DNA of 52,459 nucleotides from Ectocarpus siliculosus (lineage: Eukaryota; Sar; Phaeophyceae; Ectocarpales; Ectocarpaceae): the NCBI GenBank assembly GCA_000310025.1, contig FN649727.1, forward strand, positions 5,161,601 through 5,214,059, read 5' to 3'. Both the position numbers and the translations under genes were made by a program. Of the stretch, positions 9,988 to 20,200 are shown piece by piece. The notes below the pieces were generated by a model. The model was not told the origin of the DNA. It was given only the letters and a program-made list of their open reading frames with translations, and did no database searches. Within the stretch, counting starts at the first letter, position 1; the number at the start of each line of letters is the position of its first letter.

Positions 9988-12526
9988 ATGGCGCGACCAG
10001 CTCTACGCCCGAGGCCAGACTGGCGTACGGTGACTCTTCTTGCAGTCACCCTGCATCCCGCCATGTCCTTCTATACCATGTCGCCGGCAGTGGTCCGACG
10101 AACCGGCTTCCCCACTACGGTAGTCCCGTCAGCAGGCGCTGCGGGGGCTGCAGCAGGTGGAGGCGTGACGGGCATAGCAGCCGGGCGCCAGGACATGTTG
10201 GGCGTGAACGGTGTGGACGTGCTTCAACCGGAGTCGAGCGAGGACCTCGAGGAAGAGCCATCGTCGTCGTTGTCACCAGATATTGCTGCTTTGAACAATA
10301 GCGGTAGCAACGCTAACAACGGCGGTAGGACTAATAGGGTACGAGCCGCAGCTGCAAAGGACAGGGCCGCAGCAGCCACAGCTGCTGCCACCACTGCAGA
10401 CGCAAGAAATAGACAACCAACACGGAGTCTAGAAAGCGTGCGGGGGTCGCTGATCCGACAGGAGGAGACGATTATTTTTGCGCTGATCGAGAGGGAGCAA
10501 TTCCGCTGCAACAATGCCATCTACACTGATCGGACCTTCCGGGTGAACCGCAGTGATGCAGCGGACATCTACGGCCGAGATGCGAGCTTCTTGGAGTACA
10601 TGTTGAGTGAGACGGAGAAACTGCACGCGACAGGTATATATGCATACACGTCATGTACGTTTTCTTTTTTTTTTAGGTGTAGGGGTATGCTCTAGTTTTG
10701 GTCGCTTGTCTCTCTATGTGTGCACGCTCCTTACTAAAGGGTAAACAGGAATTGGAGTCCTTGGGTCCGCAAGCTGAGAGCGTCGATACCATTTTCAAAC
10801 ACTGATGAACCCGGTGGTACGCGCCGTCAAGGCAACCAAGCTTCGAATGTCGCCGGCTCTCTCCCCTCCGGACCGTCGACCTCGTGAAGCACACTTGCCA
10901 GGAAATAGCGTCACTTTTCAATGCGTCAATTGCTCTGCATATCTCAGACTACATACAACCCCTGAACGGAAACGCCAACGCTCGCTCGCATTGTGTCCTT
11001 CTACCAGTGAGGCGTTACATGAGCCTCGAAGAGCTTGCCTTTTTCCCGATGTTTCTGCCCGAGCCGATTTTGCCGCCACTTGACTTCCCTCGACTACTGG
11101 CACCAAACGACGTCAACGTAAACGACCAGATTCTCAAGCGGTGAGTTGGTTACGTAAGCGCACGTGGGTGTGGCACCAGACGTAGCTATGTAGCTAGCTT
11201 GTGTAGAGTGTAGAGTAGGGAGACTTTCTGGGGCCTGGGTATAAGAAGTTATTTCAATAATGAACCGAAACGCGGCCTGCACAACCAAGGAGTGCTGATA
11301 TGCCGTCGTCATGTTGACACAAGATCTTCTTCATATGTTGGATAGCAAAAATCGAACAGACCAGTCTCGTTGTTACGCTTTACACGGCCGGACACAATAA
11401 TACCAATCAGGACGAGAAACGATTCGCCAGCAAGCTTGTGAAGGTAGCCGAGCTAACGGCGCCCGATTGGAACCCTCACAAGCTACCGCAGCTATCAATA
11501 GCGGTGCGCGCTCCTCTGGCAAAGAAAAAACTTGCGCGACATGAAACGCGCGACAAGTGCAAAACAAACAATGCGCACCTAACATTTTGCCGTGCGTACG
11601 ACACATTGGATCATGTCCCCAACACATGCGGTTCTTCTAGGTACGTGTCGGAGATCGTCCCGATGATTTGCGAGCCGGGAGACGACGACCAGCACGGCTC
11701 GTCCGTCGTGTGTGACGTCAACGCGCTGCAGGCTCTCAGTCGTAGGGTTCATCTCGGCAAGTTCGTCGCCGAGAGCAAGTTTCAGGTGAACGTTCAAAGT
11801 TGGGCGGGGGCATGAACATGGTCTAGTCTTGCGGAAGGGCGTGTGGTGTTGCCCCCCATGCTTGTCACGTGAGTCATGTTCCCCGTCAGTGGTAGATTTT
11901 CTCCACGATTAACTGCACCATATTCAAGGTGCTTTGTACAATAGGGGCACCGCGTGCGTCCGGTGAAGCCCCCGGAAACGTAGGTGTAGGACGTTTTTTT
12001 GCAATTTTCCTTGCTCGTGCTATTTTAATGAAAGTTTGGCTCGTTGATACATGAGGCCCGGGGGCCCGGGGGACCTTCGTTCATGAATTCACCTTCTGTG
12101 AGTAAACCCGCGTCGTACGCGCGAACAATATTTCAGCCTTTTTTTTCTGTTTCTGTTTGATTCATGGGCACCTGATGTGTGCAGGAGGACAGCAAAACTT
12201 ACCAGGACCTTTGCCGGGCGGGAGACGCGCGCGGTGTGTTGGAGCTACTGACCAACAAGGCCGTGGAGGAAAAGGTGCTTAAGCGGGCCTTCATGAAGGC
12301 GTCTACGTACGGCAGCGACATCAACGACGTGCCCGTCTCAACCGAGGACGCGAAGGGCGGTGACGGCGCAGCCAAGGCGGAGCAAAACTTCAAGGTCAAC
12401 CCGCAGTTCATCGTTGACATCTACCGGGACACGGTGATTCCGCTCACGAAGGACGTGGAGATTCTCTACCTTTTCCAGAGAACGGGCTACCCGTGCCCAT
12501 CGTTGGAGGGGATACACGACATATGA
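9988..12526 (+). CDS. Chorismate mutase (AroQ, eukaryotic type), plastid-targeted
   Basis: It converts chorismate to prephenate, the first committed step to Phe and Tyr. Exons: 9988-10633, 11008-11140, 11641-11785, 12185-12526; all introns are GT-AG and phases agree, giving 421 residues. The domain starts near residue 147 and carries [56 protein letters not shown] and [14 protein letters not shown]. These hold the equivalents of the yeast enzyme's Arg16, Arg157, Lys168, Glu198 and Glu246, so it should be active. The N-terminus has a hydrophobic stretch ([13 protein letters not shown]) and then an Ala/Ser/Arg-rich segment, fitting the bipartite presequence of secondary plastids with Phe after the cleavage site. 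An acceptor-like TTTTTCCGCAG at 9891 may end a 5' UTR intron. Allosteric control by Trp or Tyr is known in the family but not readable here. Confidence 0.95.
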
Positions 12527-13403
12527 ATTGTGCGGTCGTGTCTCGACGTGACGCTTGTCTGCAGAAATCTGTCCGGCCTCTTGCAGCACACCCAATCACC
12601 GTCCCGATACGATTTTGTGTTGCTCTCGCGAGAGCCTAGTAGTATGTTTACAAGGTATTTCGGCTTCGCCGCCCCGCTCGTAGATCAAGTGCAAGATACG
12701 TGATGTGTGCCATTCACCCATGTGTACATGCCCACCCCGACGTGTATTAAGCGAGCATTTTTCCAGAATGGGCATATACAGGGGGGTGAAGGCTGATAGC
12801 GTGGGAGACGAGGGTGTGTTAGGCGGTAGCTGGGAAGGGGGAGAGAGACTCAATTACGTAGAAATCTGTCTGTGACTTAGACCCGAGCGCCGACGCAAAC
12901 TGTTAGTGTGTTCGTGAGGGGGGCTAGACAACTACGGGATACATGTATAGAGATTGAACAGCACAACGTGCAACAGCCAGGAGGAAGCCATGGCCAATCG
13001 GACTTGAATGGGTCGCAACGCGTATCTCAGAAAATGTGCCCGTGCATGGAAGTTCACGTGGTGCGAGAAAACGGGCCTTGAGTTCTGAATCGGATGCATG
13101 TTCTCATGCAGTGGAGACGGGACCTGAGGGTAGGTAAACGTGAGGGACGCCTTGTTAAGTGAAACCACAAAAGGTGCATGTTGCACAAAATCCGTTGACG
13201 TTTATTGGTCACCACGATTCATTGCGGAGGCGGGGTGCGGCCGCCACTCTTGCCTGTTGTAAGTGCACACGTGACAATTGCTTCAATGGAAGCCCTGGGT
13301 TGCCCTCCTTGTACTTTCTGCTGTCATCCCCACCTCTGAATTGCTTCGCCCACCAACAGCTACACCAGCTGGATGAGGTTGTTCCCATGCCTCAGCTCTA
13401 CCC
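12527..13403. other. 3' UTR of chorismate mutase and spacer
   Basis: No coding features, repeats or RNA genes were recognised. Confidence 0.5.
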
Positions 13404-13477
13404 TAGTCGTTAGACCATTGACCTCGCATCCCTAAAAAGCCGGGACGGAGCACGCCGGGTTCTCACCGGACCGGGCT
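13404..13477 (-). repeat. SINE-like repeat, copy 2 (fragment)
   Basis: About 74 bp match the segment just inside the tail of the longer copies (CGTTAGACCATTGACCTCGC through GGGTTCTCACCGGACC). The GAGTAC plus poly-C terminus and the rest of the body are missing, so this is an old fragment. Confidence 0.8.
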
Positions 13478-13744
13478 GGGGGAACGAAAAATGCACAACA
13501 AATAAAACCTCGCCGACGCAATGCCCGGTCGGCCTGAGCATCCGCCACCAGCTTTCTCACGCGCTCAACATCCTATTTCATGCTGCTCTTCTCTTCAGCT
13601 AGAAACCCTACGATATTCGTCGCTGTTCAGCCCTTGTTAGCGACAGCCTTTTCGTCGGTTCACTTCTCAGCAGTTCCGGTAGTCCCTGCCCAACAGTAGC
13701 TGCAGCACGGTGATGTCCTTGCGCATTACGTTTGCCTAGGCTTG

Positions 13745-14490
13745 CGCCATGCTTCAACACTACGCGTCCGCAGTACTCTTCACGGTGGCAGCGAGATGAA
13801 CGGATGCGTGGTTGCCGTTTCTGGTCTCCTCTGGCTCAAGGTTGGCACCAGCCTCGGCAAGCATGCCCACCGCCCGGGTTGTATCAAGTCGCGGCAACAT
13901 GAAGGGGGTGTAAGCCAACACCGCTTCTGCAGCATTCACGTCTACGACGTGCTCGATGATCGCCGACATGATTTTTTTTTCGTTTTGCGTGTTTCTGGCA
14001 TCCATGCTTAGCGCCGCCAAACCGTTCCCACCTCGTCACAGGGTAACGTCTGCTCCGGCAGCCAAGAGGGCTATCATGGTAGCCACGTGGAATGGCGTCC
14101 AACCCTCTTCGCCCAGCTTGTCTCGCCACCAACGGCTGCACCACCTCCGCTCTGCCCGCGCGGCAACGTGGAGAGGGGGGGATCCGCCTGTGACGACAAC
14201 CCTCGCATCTGCCCCACTCTCCTCCAAGATCGCCGTCGCCACATCCACATGCCCCTACATCGAGAGCCCACATGTAGCTTAGTCGGAGATTGGCATTCAC
14301 TAGCAGCTACTGTAGGAGGGCTTGGGTCATAGCCATGTGACCAACAATGGCTGCTTGATGAAGCGGCGTGCTGCGCCACCCAACGCATCCTTATCGAGTC
14401 CCTTGTCCAACGTCAATCGCACGATGTCTCTGCCACTTGCAGCAGTGTCCCATGGAGAGGGGGAAGCTCAACGATGTCCGACCCGACCCG
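13745..14490 (-). pseudogene. Decayed ankyrin-repeat gene fragment
   Basis: On the minus strand, pieces of ankyrin repeats appear in all three frames in one continuous order. From upstream to downstream they are: GRDIVRLTLDKGLDKDALG; VDVATAILEESGADAR with SPPLHVAARAE; EEGWTPFHVATMIALLAAGADV; and an AVGMLAEAGANLEP...HASVHLAAT stretch. Frame changes fall within repeats, with no intron-like sequence between them, so these are probably indels in a dead copy. It is related in type to the ankyrin genes at the window ends. Its limits are approximate. A live gene with unusual splicing is less likely. Confidence 0.7.
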
Positions 14491-14560
14491 ATCCAAGTCG
14501 TCCATACATAATTATCTGGGAGGTAACTTTCATGCTCAAGATCGGGCGAAAGCCGGGACA

Positions 14561-14664
14561 ATGTCTGGTGGTGGTGGTGGTGCGGCTGCTGCTGCTGCTG
14601 ACCCTCTGTTGAAGACCTTTATGTTGCAGGAGTTGGTGTCATCAGTGGCGTATTCTTCCCGCCG
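14561..14664 (+). CDS. Candidate first coding exon, gene unknown
   Basis: An ATG opens MSGGGGGAAAAAADPLLKTF followed by about 15 more residues, then a strong donor (CCG followed by GTAAGA at 14665). The Gly and Ala runs come from GGT and GCT triplet repeats. A frame-compatible downstream exon may be 15979-16178 (acceptor CCTTCTGCAG before ATGTGG, open to TAA), but nothing in it is recognisable. It lies about 70 bp from the 5' side of the ankyrin fragment on the opposite strand. It could be a short gene, an exon of a longer unrecognised gene, or chance. Confidence 0.35.
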
Positions 14665-17260
14665 GTAAGAGCCTGCCTGCATGCCTGAGTGGTTGCGGTG
14701 GGGCGCAAACACGAAATACTTGAGACGTTAAATAATGCCAGTGGAGAAAAAATCCGGGGACATAATCACAAAGGGTACACCTGTGCCGGTAAATATGGAC
14801 GAAGAACGCGCCTGAGCCCGGAGGAAGCACCTAGTTAGGTGATTGGGATGTGATATTGGAAAAGCTATCGAGTTGCGCTTCGTTCCGTAAAAGAACAAGA
14901 CGTCCTGGGCATTCTTTGAGATTGTAAGGGTAGTAAGCTCGCCAAGCCATCAGGTCGTGGATTCGAATCTCTCTCTGGAGGCTTTCTTTGCCGACAAATG
15001 GCAGATGAAATCGATTAAACTCGCGAGTGCTAGATAGGGCGGGGTAATGAGCCGCTGGGTAGCGACTGAATACCTTGCAGTAGTCTTATCTGCGATCCTG
15101 ATGTTCACGAATCCCGACACACAGCAGCGTGAATCGTTTGTGGTGCAGCTACGCGTGCACCAGAGGGACAGGCTCGACGATGGTTGTATGTGCGGCCCCG
15201 TTCAAAATTTTGAACTTTACATGCGGTTGTTTCTTTTCCGTTGATGCACATGCACACATCCGCGAAGAAACAAAATGTGAAGTCTTCCCGCTGTCTGTGC
15301 GGACGCACATCAGGGCATCTGGAAGAGGCACGCATGCGGCATGTACCTTGGCGGCGAGCGTATCACACATCACACCGTCGAGGAGCACGACCAGCAGCGT
15401 AGACATAGGATTGTGACAAGGCAGATGGCAAATATTGCGTCAGGCTCACAACTTACCCGCCACATTACTGTAGTCTCAAGCCTTCCGAGTTTCTCGCCAC
15501 GTGAAAGCAAGCAGTCTACATAATGTACTATCTATGCATCACGCAACATCACGGGACAAAAACAACGAACGAAGCCGTTGATGATGGTCATGACTTTGAT
15601 GCGAGCAGCAACAGCAGGCAGGGCACGGATTTGACGAAGACAGTCAGTAGCGCGGCGCAAGTACGCAACCTGAACCGATCCCGCGGGGAACCATCCTGAT
15701 AACGCACAGAAGCAGTAGCCCTCACGCCCTCGACGGATTCTCTCTATGGCAGGTGCGATCTCTGGACTTAGGAAGGTGTGTTTGTTGTGTGTTGTTCATT
15801 TGTGATAATCGGTTTGCTGTTGTTTGGGAGCAGTCGGTTGCAACACTCAACATCAATAAACACCCACCAGGTTACACACGGCGCATGACCATACCCACGG
15901 CGCACAGGTCGTATAGGCCTGGCCCCTCCTGGTTTTCATAGAAAGCTGGTCTCGGATCAGCGTCCTGTTATTCTCCTTCTGCAGATGTGGTGTTGTCCTC
16001 CCGGGGTTTGAACTCTACCGCGTGTCTGTGCAATCTCCGATAGCTTGGGCATTAACTCTCCACAACTCCTGGGCATGCCGGGATGCGATCTCCAACGAAT
16101 TTGGGTCACATATGCCTGTGAAGCACGGCCATCTTTTGCCGAAGCACGACCAAACCGGTGTGACGAAGAGCGCGTAATTTTTCTTCTTCCGCAGAAGAAG
16201 TGAACAGATCGTCAAACGGTGCCCTATAGGTCTCGTTCTGGTCCGAAAGGTAGGTAGGTGCGATAAATATGCTTCACGGAAATCAAACTTTGCTCCCGGT
16301 ATTTAGAGCCTTTTTTCCCTTCTGGGAGATGAAGGGAAAAAAGGTCGCGCTTCGCGCTCCGCGGCTCATTATAAACACTCCGACATGAATGTCGACGAGG
16401 GAAAGGGCGGGCGGGCGGCCGAAGAAGAACCAAAAAGAAAGAAAGGCTGATTAAAGTATTGGTGGTGGTCTAACCTTTTCTCACGGTATGTCTGAGCCCG
16501 GCTGATACGTCAAATACATACAACACCAAACGTGCGTAGACTGGCGCCAAAATAAATGGGACAAACACGCACACACAAAATAAATGACGCGATCATCATC
16601 ATCATGCAAACAGAGGATTGGGTGCGAGAAGTAAGTATAGATAGTCTACAGTAACGTCGGCGGGGTCTCACCGACTGCATGCTCTGATGGCTCCGTGCAT
16701 GTTCGGGTATTTGTGTGTCGCGCGCTCTTTTGATCTTCGCAAGGCAGTGTGCTTGTGTGGTGTCTCCCATGGCCACTGTTGCTGTGCTGTCTCTCTCTTG
16801 TCCATTCCCGTAACGTACAACAGTACAGTAGTCTACCCACTCTATGCATACTGCTGTATACAGCAGCAGCTGTATGTAGTACAGCAGCACGGCGGTACCG
16901 TACATCCTGCACACCGAGCTGACCTTTTTGTTCTCCCTCCACTCAAGAAAAAAGTAGCTTTCCAAGCGAACATCTCGTGCAGGTCCTCATTACGTGATGC
17001 GTCTGTTTTGGTGCGTGACAGAGGCAGAGAGCGACGCGGGACGGTACTGGGTACAGGCCGCCGCCGGGGGTGCGGGGGGTAGTGGGGCGGAACGATTGAC
17101 ATTACCCCGCAGAAAAAAAAAAAGCAGAAGGGAGGAGGGAGGAGAGAGGAGAGGGAGGAGGGTTGCGCCGCTTTCCAGTGTCACGGCACACCTCCCCGCA
17201 GCCCGTAGCCCGTAGCGACACTTGCGACCTGCGATATCACCTGGAGCCTGGAGCGCATCT
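14665..17260. other. Gene-poor stretch upstream of the MLO gene
   Basis: It holds a tRNA-like fossil (about 14925-14990), a palindromic TACTGCTGTATACAGCAG patch near 16849-16880 and a GA-rich run at 17106-17162. Apart from the weak exon candidate at 15979-16178, no coding sequence was found. The last few hundred bases presumably contain the MLO promoter and 5' UTR, but no element can be named. Confidence 0.45.
17106..17162 (+). repeat. GGA/GAGA purine-rich low-complexity run
   Basis: This purine-only tract of AGGAGGG and GAGAGG units lies about 100 bp upstream of the MLO start codon, probably in its promoter or 5' UTR. Confidence 0.6.
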
Positions 17261-20200
17261 ATGAAGCTCTTACTGCTGTTTCCATTGCTTCTACTCTCGC
17301 GGACGGCCTTCGCTGCCGAAGGAGAAACCAGGTGTGTCTGGCTTCATGTATTACGGTGTCGAATTGCAAATGCACATTATTGTACGTCCCGCCCACCCTA
17401 TACACGGCCTTTTGGTCTACACTCAGCATGACCTCTGGTGACGAGGGATGTACGTTTCACCCTCTAGCGAAGCAGATGCCTTGTTTACATTGGCAAGGGG
17501 AGACATTTTGGTGTGCACCAACTTGCGTTGGTGAGGTTCCATACATATTGTACGTAGGTGAACAATCCGCAGCATCTACAATATCTACCACGATAACGAT
17601 GAGGGTGTAAGGTTTGTAGACGACCTTGAGGGGCAGATCGACTTATGGGACCACTTTTTGGCCCCATGTTCTTCACCTGTTTTAGCTCGTGAACATTTGG
17701 CATGGGTGTCTCCACCTTTGAACTCCTCGACAAGGAGTGCCGGGGTACAATGCTGGAAAGGAGTGTGGATGCCTTGTAGAGGGGGTAGAGCAAGAGGTAT
17801 TATTTTTAAAATCTGACAAACCAGCAAGCTGTCAATAGACACTGCTCCGTGTCCCCTGTGAAGGTTACATTTTACAATACACGACACAACGGAGGGATTC
17901 TCCCCGATATTTTGTCGTTGACCCAGTAGAGAACTACAGGGGATATGTATTGTAAAATGTAAGTTACCTATGGCCCATGTTTATGGTTTCCAAATCTTTA
18001 TCTTCATTTCTTTGGACAAATGTTGACTTTTTCGACCTTTTGGGCAGTCTGCCTCCCGAATGAATGCGAATCAGCTGTTCGACCTTTGAGAATAGTCACA
18101 GCTTTGCCTGAGATGTATACAGGCCGCCTATTTGTTTTGCCAGGGTCCACGTTTGATTTTTTCAAGATGCGCAATTTTCACGCAAGATTTTTCCAACACC
18201 AGCTTTTGGACAGATCTTGGCCCAACATTTGCTCCGAGGTGGTCTTTGGGCCGAATCTTGCACATCTTGAACTGCTGGAAAAAAATCAAACGTGGACCCT
18301 GGCAAAACAAATAGGCGGCCTGTATACATCTCAGGCAAAACTGTGACTATTCTCAAAGGTCGAACAGCTGATTCGCGTTCATTCGGGAGGCAGACTGCCC
18401 GAAAGGTCGAAATAGTCAGCATTTGTCCAAAGAAATGAAGATAAAGATTTGGAAACCATAAACATGGTCTATACAGATGTTTTTGTACTTATTACCAGCT
18501 TACATATAAAAATCATCAGTGTATAGACTTAAAAAGACTCGAAATAAGTCCAGTACCCAGCCGGTTTTTCTCCACTCACTGAAAAGACTCCACCACATCC
18601 CGTTCGACTGTGGGTATATCTCGAATGAGTAGTATTTCTGTGCGTGTATTTATTTTTCCTTAAGTAACAGCAGTGGCAAGGAGAATCACTGGCTGATCGC
18701 GCAGAGCGAAGTTGCGCCGCATCTATCATTTCTTGAGGTGGAAAGCGCTACTAGGCGCAAGCGCGGAAGAAACACCTCACCCACCGCTGAAAGGAGGCAC
18801 CGGGCAACCTAGACGTTAGAGGTTACAAGGTCTCGCTTTCTCTCTACAAGGGGAAATATTGAAATCCTCCTTTTCGTGCGGCCCGTGTACAACTCTATCC
18901 CCAGTTGTTGTCCATCATCCCTATCAAACGGCCCCTCGATTTAGTTTGATAGGGCTATTAGACAAGAGACGGCTCAGGCGGGGAGGTAGCTTTGCACTTG
19001 CACCCAAGGCTGGAACTGACTGCATCATCCAATCAGCAGGAGCTCTTTTTTTCTTTTTGTGTTCCAGAAATTTCGCAAGAACGCGGATTTCCTCCGCGTC
19101 CTAAAGGGGTTACAACTCGGTGAGACACCAACCGGCTTACTGTGCACCCTTACCTATTCTAACACAGGCGTGGAAAAGACTTCCACGCAGGGAAGTGACT
19201 TAACACCTGAACTTCGTGCCCCGAGAAAGCTGCCAGCCACAGTTGTTATCTGTGCACTCTCTGTGCGCGCGCGTGTCGATTCTTAACTATTTCGAGGTAC
19301 GTTCTCTGCACTACGTAGTTGAGAAGCAAGCCTCTGATGCTGTCCGCTTTCGGGTTATTGTCTTGGTCCACCCAGCAGCGACCACGCCAGCGACCATGCC
19401 AGTGACCACACCAGCGACCACACCAGTCACCACACCAGTCACCACACCAGTGACCACGCCAGTGACCACGACGAGCCCAGCGTGTTCGCCTTGGGGGAGT
19501 ATTTCGACTACGATACCTTCGTCGTCCTGGTCAGCATCGTCGGTGGCTGCGCCATCGTGAGTTAGGCCTGCGGGTACCTACCGTGTACATGTGGGCCCTG
19601 CGATGTTTTGTTCCGTGGCTTGCGCTGCATTGACGTTTTTCGTTTTCGCAACCCTCCCCAAAGATACCCCCCTTCGGTGTTTGCCATCGGGATTGGGTTT
19701 TCGTCGCTTGCCAACGACGTTGTAAAACAAGCCAATTCACTTCGTGAACGCGGCAACCAGGTTACCGTCTTTTGTGTCCTCTGTTTTTTTTTTGGCGGTA
19801 ACCAAAATGGTGGTCGAGTAGATCATGTTGTGCGGGGTGGCGAACCCCCACTCCGCGCAAGGGGGATGATCGCACCACGTTGTGTTAAAATGGTCGAGCA
19901 TCCTCGAGGCAGTTACACAGTGCTTACAACTGCTGTCTCTGGAAGTGAAAGCACCAGAAAATAGATTAAGTCATACGCAGCTGTCATCCGTACGCAAGGA
20001 AGTAAGCACAAGATGCCGAACACCCTTAGCAGGATGCAGCGCACCCTTCATGCGACTCGCCGAATACGTCACGGCGCTTCGCGCTTGGTGATGTGAGAGC
20101 CTGATCCGGTGAGAACCCGGTGTGCTCCGTCCCGGCTTTGTAGGGATGCGAGGTCAATGGTCTAACGACTACGGCATGCACGACTATGAGTACGCCCCCT

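Noticed and set aside
18020-18422. Mirrored frames of about 86-108 codons on both strands
   Set aside because: They result from the foldback element's inverted arms.
19069-19121. Exon-like segment after TTCCAG in MLO intron 1
   Set aside because: Its open frame needs phase 0, but MLO exon 1 ends in phase 2; in that phase it hits a stop.
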